Assembly (NCBI RefSeq): GCF_900215325.1
Contig: NZ_OCMS01000002.1
Coordinates: 682,001 to 746,000 of the forward strand
Reading direction: 5' to 3'
Source of the DNA: Fibrobacter sp. UWB16
Lineage (GTDB): Bacteria; Fibrobacterota; Fibrobacteria; Fibrobacterales; Fibrobacteraceae
DNA length: 64,000 nucleotides
Part shown: positions 1-7,339 of the stretch, in pieces
Position numbering within the stretch: position 1 is the stretch's first letter
How the letters are laid out: each line of letters starts with the position of its first letter
Notes under the pieces: model-generated
The model's database searches: none
Seen by the model: only the letters and a program-made list of their open reading frames with translations
What the model was told of the DNA's origin: nothing
Made by a program: the position numbers and the translations under genes

Positions 1-1
1 A

Positions 2-304
2 AAATGCGGCGCGGTGCTTTCGGAACTTGTCGAAAAGGCTTGGCATCATTTGGACGATGCGATTGCCTACACGAAGCTCATCCCGAACATCAAGATGCGC
101 ACGAGGCTCTTCTGCCTCTGGCCGCTCTTTATGGCGGCGGAGAACTTGAGCTTGATCGGGAATGGCGTGTCGGTGTTCACGTCGGACAAGAAAGTAAAGA
201 TAACGCGCGATACCGTTAAGCGAATCGTGAAGGAAACATCGATGCACTTCTATTCGGACAAGTGGATTGATGAGGCGTACGCGAAAATTAAGAGGAACAT
301 TTAG
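2..304 (+). CDS. Squalene/phytoene synthase-like protein, C-terminal part
   Basis: The reading frame is open from the left edge, so the 5' part lies outside the window; about 100 C-terminal residues are visible. The segment HLDDAIAYTKLIP followed by RLFCLWPLFMAAENL matches the C-terminal helices of the trans-isoprenyl diphosphate synthase (squalene/phytoene synthase) family, which joins two prenyl diphosphates head to head. The aspartate-rich catalytic motifs would lie upstream, so activity and substrate cannot be judged. The GTG at 14 is internal and not a likely start. A P2 repeat follows the stop. Confidence 0.6.
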   Translation, partial: KCGAVLSELVEKAWHHLDDAIAYTKLIPNIKMRTRLFCLWPLFMAAENLSLIGNGVSVFTSDKKVKITRDTVKRIVKETSMHFYSDKWIDEAYAKIKRNI

Positions 305-336
305 ACGAAAGACGAGAGACTAGAGACGAGAGTCTT

Positions 337-380
337 GTCATCCTGAGCGGAGCGCGTAGCGCGAAGTCGAAGGATCCAGT
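337..380 (+). repeat. Dispersed repeat, P2 type
   Basis: GTCATCCTGAGCG, an inner GAGCGCGTAGCGCGAAG section and GAAGGATCCAGT. It lies between the synthase and lspA, 20 bp before the lspA start. An R2-type run of GACGAGAGAC-like units (about 303-335) lies directly before it. Confidence 0.8.
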
Positions 381-400
381 GCTTTTTAAAGGAAATCGTA

Positions 401-973
401 ATGGAGAATAATTCGAAGTTTTATAATAAGTGGCCGTTCCATGTGGCGGTGATTGTTTTTAGCATTATTTCTGACCAGTTGACGAAGCTGTGGGCGGTGG
501 CGCGTTTTACGGACGAAGCAGGGAATTTTACGTACGAGAAAATTTCTGTGATTGGTGAACTTGTGCGCTTCCAGCTTGTGTACAACAAGGGCGCTGCGTT
601 CAGTAGCCGTCCGCAAGACTTGATGCCGTTCTTGCCGCCTTGGCTGTTCTTTTTGCTGATTTCGATTGTCGCCGCTTTTGCACTTGCTTGGTTCTATAAG
701 TCCATCGACAAGCGCGATTACTTGAGCCGCTTGGGCGTCGTGATGATTCTCGGCGGTGCTGTCGGAAACTTCATTGACCGCATGCGCATGCAGATGGTTG
801 TGGACTTTATCGACTGCGATTTCCCGGACTTTATCATGACCCGATTCCCAACGTTTAACGTGGCGGACTCGTTCGTGACCGTCGGCGTTGCATTGGTGAT
901 TTTGTCTCCCGTGATTTTACGTAAGTTGCATAAGCAAATTAAGGAAGAAAAAGACGCTGCTGAAAAAAAATAA
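401..973 (+). CDS. lspA: Lipoprotein signal peptidase (signal peptidase II)
   Basis: Membrane aspartyl protease that cleaves prolipoprotein signal peptides ahead of the lipidated cysteine. The 190-residue product has four hydrophobic segments. The two catalytic-Asp motifs are visible: GGAVGNFIDR in the middle, and FNVADSFVTVG near residue 150. The family is usually about 160-170 residues; the extra length is a charged Lys/Glu-rich C-terminal tail. The start is supported by AAAGGAAA about 7 bp upstream. Many lipoprotein genes in this window would be its substrates. rluD follows, as in many bacteria, but here a repeat element of about 150 bp separates the two. Confidence 0.95.
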   Translation: MENNSKFYNKWPFHVAVIVFSIISDQLTKLWAVARFTDEAGNFTYEKISVIGELVRFQLVYNKGAAFSSRPQDLMPFLPPWLFFLLISIVAAFALAWFYKSIDKRDYLSRLGVVMILGGAVGNFIDRMRMQMVVDFIDCDFPDFIMTRFPTFNVADSFVTVGVALVILSPVILRKLHKQIKEEKDAAEKK

Positions 974-982
974 GAATTAGCT

Positions 983-1135
983 GTCATTCCCGGCTTAGAC
1001 CGGGAATCTCCATCGAGCTGAATGTCGCAAAATATACTTGTATATTTTATGACTGAAGCGAGGGGAGATGAGCTTTGCTCAATCCCCTTCTTGAAAAAAT
1101 AGAAGAGGAGATGCCCGCTCGGAGGCGGGCATGAC
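983..1135. repeat. Composite element: P1 repeats in inverted orientation around a 95-bp core
   Basis: A P1 unit on the plus strand (983-1011) and one on the minus strand (1107-1135) flank a core holding a perfect 20-bp palindrome (1029-1048, AAAATATAC arms around TT) and a second hairpin with GGGGA...TCCCC and TGAGC/GCTCA arms (about 1060-1088). There is no coding capacity. The layout resembles a small MITE-like element. Confidence 0.7.
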
Positions 1136-1191
1136 ATGAAAAAAGTTAACACAACCCCATACCTCAAAGCGGCGAAGCCGCGACCCGAAAA

Positions 1192-2469
1192 ATGAATTAT
1201 ATCGTAGAAGAAAAGCATAATGGTGAACGTATCGACAAGTTCCTTGTCGGCGTTATGGAAAATGTCTCCCGCACAGACGTGCAGAAGCTGATTGAAGCGG
1301 GCGAAGTCAAGGTCGGCGGTGGCAAAGTCTCCAAGAACTTCCGCGTAGAAACGGGGATGGCGGTTGTCGTTGAAAAGATGATTGAGAAGGAATCTTCGAC
1401 GCTTGAACCCGAAGATATTCCGCTGAACATCGTTTACGAAGATGATGATATCGTGGTCATCAACAAGCCGCGCAATTTGGTGGTGCATCCGGGTAATGGC
1501 GTGAGTAAGGGAACGCTTGCCGCTGCACTCCTGTACCACTTCAAGGAAAATCTTTCGACAGTGAATGGACCGCTCCGTCCGGGTATTGTCCACCGTTTGG
1601 ATAAGGATACGCCGGGGCTTATGGTGGTCGCCAAGAACGATGCCGCTCATAGGCATTTGGCGCACCAGCTTGAAACGCGCACTCTCCACCGCACGTACAA
1701 TGCGCTTGTGTGGGGGTGCCCGCGTGATCTCGAAGGAACGATTGACGCTCCGATTGGTCGTAACCCGAAGAACCGTCTCAAGATGGCGGTGGTGAAGGGC
1801 GGTAAGGAAAGCCGTACGCATTACGTTGCCAAGCAGTTCTTTGCGATTGCGACGCTTTTGGAATTGCAGTTGGAATCTGGCCGTACGCACCAGATTCGCG
1901 TGCATAGCCGTTACACGGGCCATCCGGTTGTAGGCGATCCGCTTTATGATGGTCGCGACGAAAGCTTGAATCGTGTGCCGCCTCTGATGAAGCCTGTGGC
2001 CGAGAAGGTTCTTGAAATTGCTCCGGCGCAGCTTTTGCAGGCCGTGAAGATTGAACTCATTCATCCGCGTACGAACAAGAAGCTTACGTTCAAAGTTCCG
2101 ATGGAAGAGCCGTTTGCAAATGTGCTCAAGCTCTTGAAAAAGGAATGCCCGGCATCGGCGCCTGTGTATGACGAAGAAGAAGGCTTCCGCGATTTCGATG
2201 CGCAGATTCGCTTTGACGAAGATGATGAATTTGACGAATACGCAGAACCGCTGGAAATCTCGCCGGATGAAGCCGCTCCTGTGAAGGAACGCAAGACGCG
2301 TGCTCAGCGCCTCGCCGAGAAGAAGGCGACTGCCGCCAAGCGCCGTGCCGTTGCTGCCGAACGCAAGCTCATCAAGCAGATGAAGGCCGCTCGCCGCAAG
2401 GGAATCGCTCCGGAAGACTTTGTGGAACCAGGTTACGAACCCACAATCGATCCGGAGCTGCTTGAGTAG
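1192..2469 (+). CDS. rluD: RluA/RluD-family 23S rRNA pseudouridine synthase with long charged tail
   Basis: Converts uridines of large-subunit rRNA to pseudouridine. The N-terminal 60 residues (ERIDKFLVG...VSRTDVQKLIEAGEV) form an S4 RNA-binding domain. The catalytic domain follows, with the motif HRLDKDTPGLMVVAK, which contains the catalytic Asp, and SGRTHQIRVHS further on. Conserved sequence ends near residue 310. About 115 residues follow: first acidic (EEEGFRDFDA...DEDDEFDEY), then strongly basic (RAQRLAEKKATAAKRR). This tail is unusual for RluD (normally about 320-330 residues) and may be an rRNA-binding extension. No strong ribosome binding site is seen before the ATG. Confidence 0.88.
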   Translation: MNYIVEEKHNGERIDKFLVGVMENVSRTDVQKLIEAGEVKVGGGKVSKNFRVETGMAVVVEKMIEKESSTLEPEDIPLNIVYEDDDIVVINKPRNLVVHPGNGVSKGTLAAALLYHFKENLSTVNGPLRPGIVHRLDKDTPGLMVVAKNDAAHRHLAHQLETRTLHRTYNALVWGCPRDLEGTIDAPIGRNPKNRLKMAVVKGGKESRTHYVAKQFFAIATLLELQLESGRTHQIRVHSRYTGHPVVGDPLYDGRDESLNRVPPLMKPVAEKVLEIAPAQLLQAVKIELIHPRTNKKLTFKVPMEEPFANVLKLLKKECPASAPVYDEEEGFRDFDAQIRFDEDDEFDEYAEPLEISPDEAAPVKERKTRAQRLAEKKATAAKRRAVAAERKLIKQMKAARRKGIAPEDFVEPGYEPTIDPELLE

Positions 2470-2523
2470 ACGAAAGAACGCCACTGCGTGGCTACAGACG
2501 ACAAATGCCAAAGGCGAAAGATG

Positions 2524-2564
2524 TGTCATTCTGAGCGGAGCGTAGCGGAGTCGAAGAATCCAGT
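2524..2564 (+). repeat. Dispersed repeat, P2 type
   Basis: GTCATTCTGAGCGGAGCG...GAAGAATCCAGT, a P2 variant. It follows an R2-type element (about 2467-2520, AGACGAAAGAACGCC then GGCTACAGACGA) after the rluD stop. Confidence 0.75.
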
Positions 2565-2580
2565 AAAGTCTCGAATTGCT

Positions 2581-2620
2581 AATAACTATTGACTAAAGAC
2601 TAGTGACCAATGACTAATTC
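2581..2620 (+). repeat. Dispersed repeat, R3 type, overlapping a start codon
   Basis: Near-tandem units of GACTAnTGACCAATGACTAAT. The 15-mer TGACCAATGACTAAT (2604-2618) recurs exactly at 53518-53532. The ATG ACT AAT within it is the start of the Mur ligase gene. Confidence 0.6.
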
Positions 2621-4037
2621 TTACTTCTTTATCGGTGTTGCTGGCGTGGGCATGAGTGCCATCGCGCAGTATTTGGTGGGCAAGGGCGTTGCTGTGAGCG
2701 GTAGCGACCGCCAGTTCGGCGAGTTCCTGAACGGGAAAGCCGAGAAGCCACTTGTCATGAGCCAACTCGAAGATTGCGGAATCAAGTGCTTTGCGCAGGA
2801 TGGTTCCGGCGTTGTCGAAGGTCTTACCGCAGTCGTGGTGAGCACCGCTATCGAAGATACGAATCCCGATTTGAAGCGAGCCAAGGAACTTGGCGTTCCG
2901 GTGATGCACCGCAGTGAAATGCTCGCAAAGATTTCCAAGGAAGCGCGCACGATTGCTGTCTCAGGCACGAGCGGAAAATCGACCGTGACCGCGATGATTT
3001 ACCACATTCTCGACTACGCAGGACTCCAGCCGTCTGTGATGACGGGGGCTGGTCTTGTGAATTTGCAGGCTCAGGGCAAGATTGGTAACGCCGTGAGTGG
3101 CAAGGGCGAATGGCTCGTTGCCGAAGTCGATGAAAGCGATGGAACGCTTGTTCGCTATGAACCGGAAATCGGCGTCATTTTGAACATCGACAAAGACCAC
3201 AAGGAAATCTCCGAGCTCGAACAAATTTTCTTGAAGTTCAGCCAGAACGTCTTGAGCGCAGGTCACATTCTGATTGTGAACGATGCGCATCCGCTTGCAA
3301 AGAAGTTTAGCGCCGGTCGCGAATTTGACTTTGGCTATGAAAGCTATGTGAGCGTCCAGGGAATTGATTTCAAGTCGGTCGGGACTCACATCCAGTTCCG
3401 CGTGCGCCATGGCAATGAACTTGTGAAGTTCGAAATTCCGCTGCCAGGCAAGCACAATATGGAAAATGCTTTGGCTGCCACTGCCGCCGCACTTCGCGCG
3501 GGCGTTTCGCTCCACACATGTGCCGATGCGCTTTCGACGTTCCCGGGCGTGTTCCGCCGTCACCAGATTCTCGGAACGTTTAACGGCATTACGCTTGTCG
3601 ATGACTTTGCTCACAATCCGGCAAAAATTGCTGCAAGCATCAAGAGTGCTCAGGACTTTACCGAAGGCCGCGTGATTGCTTGGTTCCAGCCGCATGGCTT
3701 TGGCCCCACGCGATTCTTGCGCAAGGACTTGGTGGACTTTATCGCCAAAACGCTCCGCCCGATGGACATGGATTTTGACCGCAAGAACGATGTAATGTTC
3801 TTCAGTGAAATCTATTACGCTGGCGGAACCGTGACGCGAGACATCAGTGCAGGTGACCTTGCAGATGACTTGATTCTCAAGGGTTGTGAGGCTATTTACA
3901 TTGCTGACCGCAACGAGTGCGCCAAGAAAATGCTAGAATATGCAGAACCAGGCGACACGATTTTGCTGATGGGCGCAAGAGATCCGAGCTTGCAAGAGTT
4001 CGCTCGCTCGGTAAAGCAACTTTTGGAAAATCGTTAA
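2610..4037 (+). CDS. Mur ligase family protein, MurC-like
   Basis: ATP-dependent amino-acid ligase of peptidoglycan precursor metabolism, 475 residues. The N-terminus has the UDP-sugar-binding Rossmann motif FIGVAGVGMSAIAQYL, typical of MurC/Mpl. The P-loop is SGTSGKSTVTAM near residue 117, where MurC normally has GTHGKT. The central-domain motif EVDESDGTL and the domain-3 segment DDFAHNPAKI are present. The unusual P-loop and the segment HGFGPTRFLR set it apart from housekeeping MurC, so it may be an Mpl-like recycling ligase or a divergent MurC. The first three codons come from an R3 repeat and there is no clear Shine-Dalgarno; no better start exists because the Rossmann strand begins at residue 6. 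Confidence 0.82.
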   Translation: MTNSYFFIGVAGVGMSAIAQYLVGKGVAVSGSDRQFGEFLNGKAEKPLVMSQLEDCGIKCFAQDGSGVVEGLTAVVVSTAIEDTNPDLKRAKELGVPVMHRSEMLAKISKEARTIAVSGTSGKSTVTAMIYHILDYAGLQPSVMTGAGLVNLQAQGKIGNAVSGKGEWLVAEVDESDGTLVRYEPEIGVILNIDKDHKEISELEQIFLKFSQNVLSAGHILIVNDAHPLAKKFSAGREFDFGYESYVSVQGIDFKSVGTHIQFRVRHGNELVKFEIPLPGKHNMENALAATAAALRAGVSLHTCADALSTFPGVFRRHQILGTFNGITLVDDFAHNPAKIAASIKSAQDFTEGRVIAWFQPHGFGPTRFLRKDLVDFIAKTLRPMDMDFDRKNDVMFFSEIYYAGGTVTRDISAGDLADDLILKGCEAIYIADRNECAKKMLEYAEPGDTILLMGARDPSLQEFARSVKQLLENR

Positions 4038-4102
4038 GCGCATCAGTATCGTGCGGTCGTGTTAGGATTGCGCGGTCTTTTCGAAAATAGGGGAAAATTG
4101 CA

Positions 4103-5359
4103 ATGGACAAAAAGACTGTTCTAAAAAATGTTTTTTTTGATGGCGCCAAGCGCGACATCTTGATCGTCGGTAATCTCTTTGAAAAGGTGACGCGTCCGCT
4201 GGAACCCGCTGATTACGAAGGCGCTGAAATCGTTGATTGTTCACATTTCGCGATTATGCCTGCTTTCTATAACGGCCATACGCATGCATCAATGTCGCTG
4301 TTGCGCGGTTTTGCTGACGACATGGAACTCGGCAAGTGGCTCAACGAATACATTTGGCCGACAGAAGCGAAACTCACGGATGAGGATATTGCAATTGGTA
4401 GCCGCTTGGCGATTCTCGAAATGATCAAGTCGGGAACGGTTTTCTTTGCGGACATGTACTGGCATCGTGAACAGACGATGTGCGTTGTCGAAGAGATGGG
4501 AATCCGTGCGGCAATTGGCGTTACGTTTGCAGAACCGCTGATGTCGCCGGAAGCCTGGGCTGCAAATGTCGACTTTTTGAAGAATCACACGGGCGAATCG
4601 GAACGTGTGCAGCTTGTGGTGATGCCGCACGCCGTTTATACGGTGGGTGAGGAGAAAACTGCAGAACTCATTGAACTTGCTCATGCCGAGAATTACAAGA
4701 TTCACACGCATTTGTCCGAAACGATGACCGAAATTAAGAATTGCATGGAACAGTTCGGCTGTACTCCTGTGGAATTTTGGAAGCGCCTTGGCGGCTTGAA
4801 TTCAAATTTCTCGGCGGCGCACTGCACGCATTTCACGGCGTCTGACCGCAAGATTTTTGCGGAATCAGGTGCAACTGCCATTTTGAATCCGTGCTCCAAC
4901 ATGAAGCTGAACAGCGGCATTCCGCAGGTTGCCGAAATGATTAAGGACGGCATGAAGCTTGGTCTTGGCACGGATGGCGATTCGTCGAACAACAACCTCG
5001 ACATGCAAGAAGAAATGAAGACGGTTGCACTCTTGGCGAAGTATCTCGGAACCGCAGAAACGCTTCCTGCCGAAGATGCTCTCAAGATGGCTACATGCAA
5101 TGTTGCGCAGTTCTTTGGAATCAATGTCGGCCGCATTGCAGAAGGCTATCTCGCAGATTGCTTGCTGATTGACTTGAACAATGAACGCATGGTGCCGTGC
5201 TACAACATTTATAGCAACTGGGTCTATTCTGCAAATTCAAGTGCAATTGATTCTGTGATGTGCAATGGCAAGTTCGTGATGCGTGGCCGCCACGTCGATG
5301 GGGAGGAAGAAATCCTCCGCGATGCTCGCGAATGCGCTACCCGCCTCGCTTCTAAATAA
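4103..5359 (+). CDS. mtaD: Amidohydrolase, 5'-methylthioadenosine/S-adenosylhomocysteine deaminase family
   Basis: Cytosolic metal-dependent deaminase of the TRZ/ATZ group of amidohydrolases, 418 residues. Metal and substrate motifs appear in order: NGHTHASMSLLRGFADD (the HxH pair), HTHLSET, AAHCTHF and LGTDGDSSNNNLDM with the metal-binding Asp. Members deaminate methylthioadenosine, S-adenosylhomocysteine or related purines; the exact substrate cannot be read from sequence. The start follows AGGGGAAAATTGCA. It stands alone, with a hairpin directly after the stop. Confidence 0.85.
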   Translation: MDKKTVLKNVFFDGAKRDILIVGNLFEKVTRPLEPADYEGAEIVDCSHFAIMPAFYNGHTHASMSLLRGFADDMELGKWLNEYIWPTEAKLTDEDIAIGSRLAILEMIKSGTVFFADMYWHREQTMCVVEEMGIRAAIGVTFAEPLMSPEAWAANVDFLKNHTGESERVQLVVMPHAVYTVGEEKTAELIELAHAENYKIHTHLSETMTEIKNCMEQFGCTPVEFWKRLGGLNSNFSAAHCTHFTASDRKIFAESGATAILNPCSNMKLNSGIPQVAEMIKDGMKLGLGTDGDSSNNNLDMQEEMKTVALLAKYLGTAETLPAEDALKMATCNVAQFFGINVGRIAEGYLADCLLIDLNNERMVPCYNIYSNWVYSANSSAIDSVMCNGKFVMRGRHVDGEEEILRDARECATRLASK

Positions 5360-5385
5360 AGAGGCGGCATTCTGCCGCCGCTTTG
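5360..5385 (+). terminator. Hairpin after the mtaD-type gene
   Basis: Stem GGCGGCA / TGCCGCC with a 3-base loop, followed by GCTTTG. The T-run is short, so this is a weak intrinsic terminator. Confidence 0.45.
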
Positions 5386-5412
5386 TCATGCCCGCCACTG
5401 TGCGGGCATCTC
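5384..5412 (+). repeat. Dispersed repeat, P1 type
   Basis: GTCATGCCCGCCACTGTGCG then GGCATCTCC. The arms GCCCGC and GCGGGC form a hairpin. Confidence 0.8.
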
Positions 5413-5418
5413 CTTTTT

Positions 5419-5500
5419 GTCATCCCGGACTTGTTCTCTTTGACCACTTAGAGCTTTAGCTCTTACGTGGTCATGATCCGCGTATGGGGACGGGATCGCC
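5419..5500 (+). repeat. Long P1 variant with inner palindrome
   Basis: GTCATCCCGGACT opens and GGGATCGCC closes, as in P1. About 55 bp lie between, with AGAGCTTTAGCTCT and CATGATCCGCGTATGGGG. The only other copy in the window (39181-39263) lies inside tilS. Confidence 0.75.
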
Positions 5501-5520
5501 ATCTTGTAAAAGAAGGTATT

Positions 5521-6255
5521 TTATTTTTTAGCGGCGCTTGAAGACGAATTCTTTCCGTTTTCAAACGTCTTTACGGCAGCGTCCTTGGCGGCGATGGCGG
5601 CGTCTTTAGCCTTCTCGGCAGTCTCGGTGACTTTGGTCGCTACACTGTCTGCGGCGTTCTTGACGGCAGCCTTAGCGCTGTCGGCAGCTTCTTCTGCGGT
5701 GTCTTTAGCCTTGTCGATTGTTTTATCTGTAATCGATTTGGTGAGTTCGCTTGCTTTTTCCTTAGCCATCTTGCGGAGATTGACTTCGTCCGAGGAATAG
5801 CCCATGGCTTCAAGGGAAGATTTGTAAATGCTATAGGCAATGGCATCATTTCTCACGTTCTTGAGGTTCCCTTCGACAGGGAGCAAATGCATAATGGTGA
5901 GAAATACAAAACAAATTAGCGATGCTTTGATAATGCCGAACAACAACCCTAAAATACGGTTTGTTTTACCGACAATTGTATCCTTGATGGAATCGCCGAC
6001 AATATGCCCAATAAACGAAAATAGCAGGAACGGTATTAAGAAACCGATACAGGTACAGATGAGATGGGCGGCGAAATCACCGAAGGCGAAATTCCGTACA
6101 AAAAAATCGCCTAAAAGGTCTTGGGCAAAGTAAGCGCCAAAAATAGCGGCAATCCACCCGCACAGCTTGAACACGCTGCTCAAAAGTCCGCGCCATAACC
6201 CAATAACGCTAAACACAAGCAGACAAGCTGCGCATGCTATATCTATCCAATTCAT
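5521..6255 (-). CDS. cvpA: CvpA family membrane protein with Ala/Lys-rich tail
   Basis: The N-terminal 150 residues have four hydrophobic helices and match the CvpA (colicin V production) family, beginning MNWIDIACAACLLVFSVIGL with the GLWRGLL motif after the first helix. CvpA proteins are inner-membrane proteins linked to envelope homeostasis. Residues from about 160 to 240 form a long charged amphipathic segment of repeated K-A-A/D-A units (AKDTAEEAADSAKAAVKNAA), resembling LEA- or apolipoprotein-like helices, which is not part of the core family. It is last in the nadB-kinase-cvpA operon, 12 bp after the kinase gene, with AGAGGA before the start. Confidence 0.8.
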   Translation of the reverse strand: MNWIDIACAACLLVFSVIGLWRGLLSSVFKLCGWIAAIFGAYFAQDLLGDFFVRNFAFGDFAAHLICTCIGFLIPFLLFSFIGHIVGDSIKDTIVGKTNRILGLLFGIIKASLICFVFLTIMHLLPVEGNLKNVRNDAIAYSIYKSSLEAMGYSSDEVNLRKMAKEKASELTKSITDKTIDKAKDTAEEAADSAKAAVKNAADSVATKVTETAEKAKDAAIAAKDAAVKTFENGKNSSSSAAKK

Positions 6256-6267
6256 TGGACAAATCCT

Positions 6268-7317
6268 CTAGATAGCCAACTGCACACCGATAAATGCGAT
6301 GGCGGCAACTATCACTCCTAGTATAAATCCTATTCCGTACTTAAATGTAGTTTTTTGCGGCTTCGGAGATATCACGGAATCGATCGGTTGGTCTTCGTTT
6401 ACCGTATCTGCCCATTCGGCGATGTAGGGTGTCATGTCGCGCGGGTATTCTCTCATGAGGTCGGCTAGCTCATTGGCTGCATCGCAGGCCGAAGAGGGGC
6501 GCTTGCTGGCACGCTTGTTGAGCAATTTCAACACGAACTTGCGGAGCGGCTTCGGAACATCGTTTGGAAAAACTTCCAATTTGAACTTCATCTTGAGGAT
6601 GTTTTCGCGTGTTTCTTCGAAGTCCTTGCCTCGGAAAAGATTCTCGCCAATGAGCATTTCGCTTGCGATGATGCCTACGCTAAAAAGGTCGCTTGCGTAA
6701 TTGACCTTTTGTCCCATGATCTGTTCGGGGCTCATGTAGGCGGCGGTGCCGATGATGCAACCGGTCTGCGTGAGTTCCTTGCCAATTTCGAGCGGGGTAT
6801 CCGTGTGGGCAATGCCGAAGTCCAGTAGGCGAACGCGTCCGTCTTTGTCGATCATCATGTTGGCGGGCTTCAAGTCACGGTGGGTCACGCCGTTTCTGTG
6901 GGCGTGGCTGAGTGCATTCAAAAGTTCGTACAAAATGGTCTCGACAACCCAGACTGGCGGTCGCTTGTTTCTCAGAAGCAAGTCCTTGAGACTTGAACCT
7001 TGTACGTATTCCATCGACATCGTGTAGTTGCCGTCGCTGTCTTTCCAGAGGGCATACGGCTGGATGATGCTTGGATGGTTCAGGTGGGCGAGGATGCTCC
7101 CTTCTTGCAGGAATCTCTTGATGTAGATGTCCTGCTGGTTCAAGTTTGTATTGAGCCTCTTGGCAACAACGAGCCTGTCGAGAGACGGGTCTCTACAAAG
7201 CCACAGACTACCCATGGCTCCGCTATTGAGAGCTTGTATAGGTTTGTATCCGCCGATTTTTGACGGAAGCTGATCTTTAACTTTTTTCCTAGACTGTGTT
7301 GCCTTGACCTCTTCCAT
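6268..7317 (-). CDS. Membrane-anchored Ser/Thr protein kinase
   Basis: Hanks-type kinase of 349 residues. Visible motifs: glycine loop NSGAMGS (31-37), VVAKRLN with Lys53, HRDLKPAN with the catalytic Asp148, DFG at 166-168, and MSPEQIMG in the activation segment. All key residues are present, so it should be active. After the kinase domain (ends near 290) comes a short linker and a single hydrophobic helix at about 325-347, with almost nothing after it. It therefore has no PASTA or other external sensor domain. The gene sits 22 bp after nadB and 12 bp before cvpA. Its targets are unknown. Confidence 0.9.
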   Translation of the reverse strand: MEEVKATQSRKKVKDQLPSKIGGYKPIQALNSGAMGSLWLCRDPSLDRLVVAKRLNTNLNQQDIYIKRFLQEGSILAHLNHPSIIQPYALWKDSDGNYTMSMEYVQGSSLKDLLLRNKRPPVWVVETILYELLNALSHAHRNGVTHRDLKPANMMIDKDGRVRLLDFGIAHTDTPLEIGKELTQTGCIIGTAAYMSPEQIMGQKVNYASDLFSVGIIASEMLIGENLFRGKDFEETRENILKMKFKLEVFPNDVPKPLRKFVLKLLNKRASKRPSSACDAANELADLMREYPRDMTPYIAEWADTVNEDQPIDSVISPKPQKTTFKYGIGFILGVIVAAIAFIGVQLAI

Positions 7318-7339
7318 GCTGCCCTATATAGAAAAAGAT

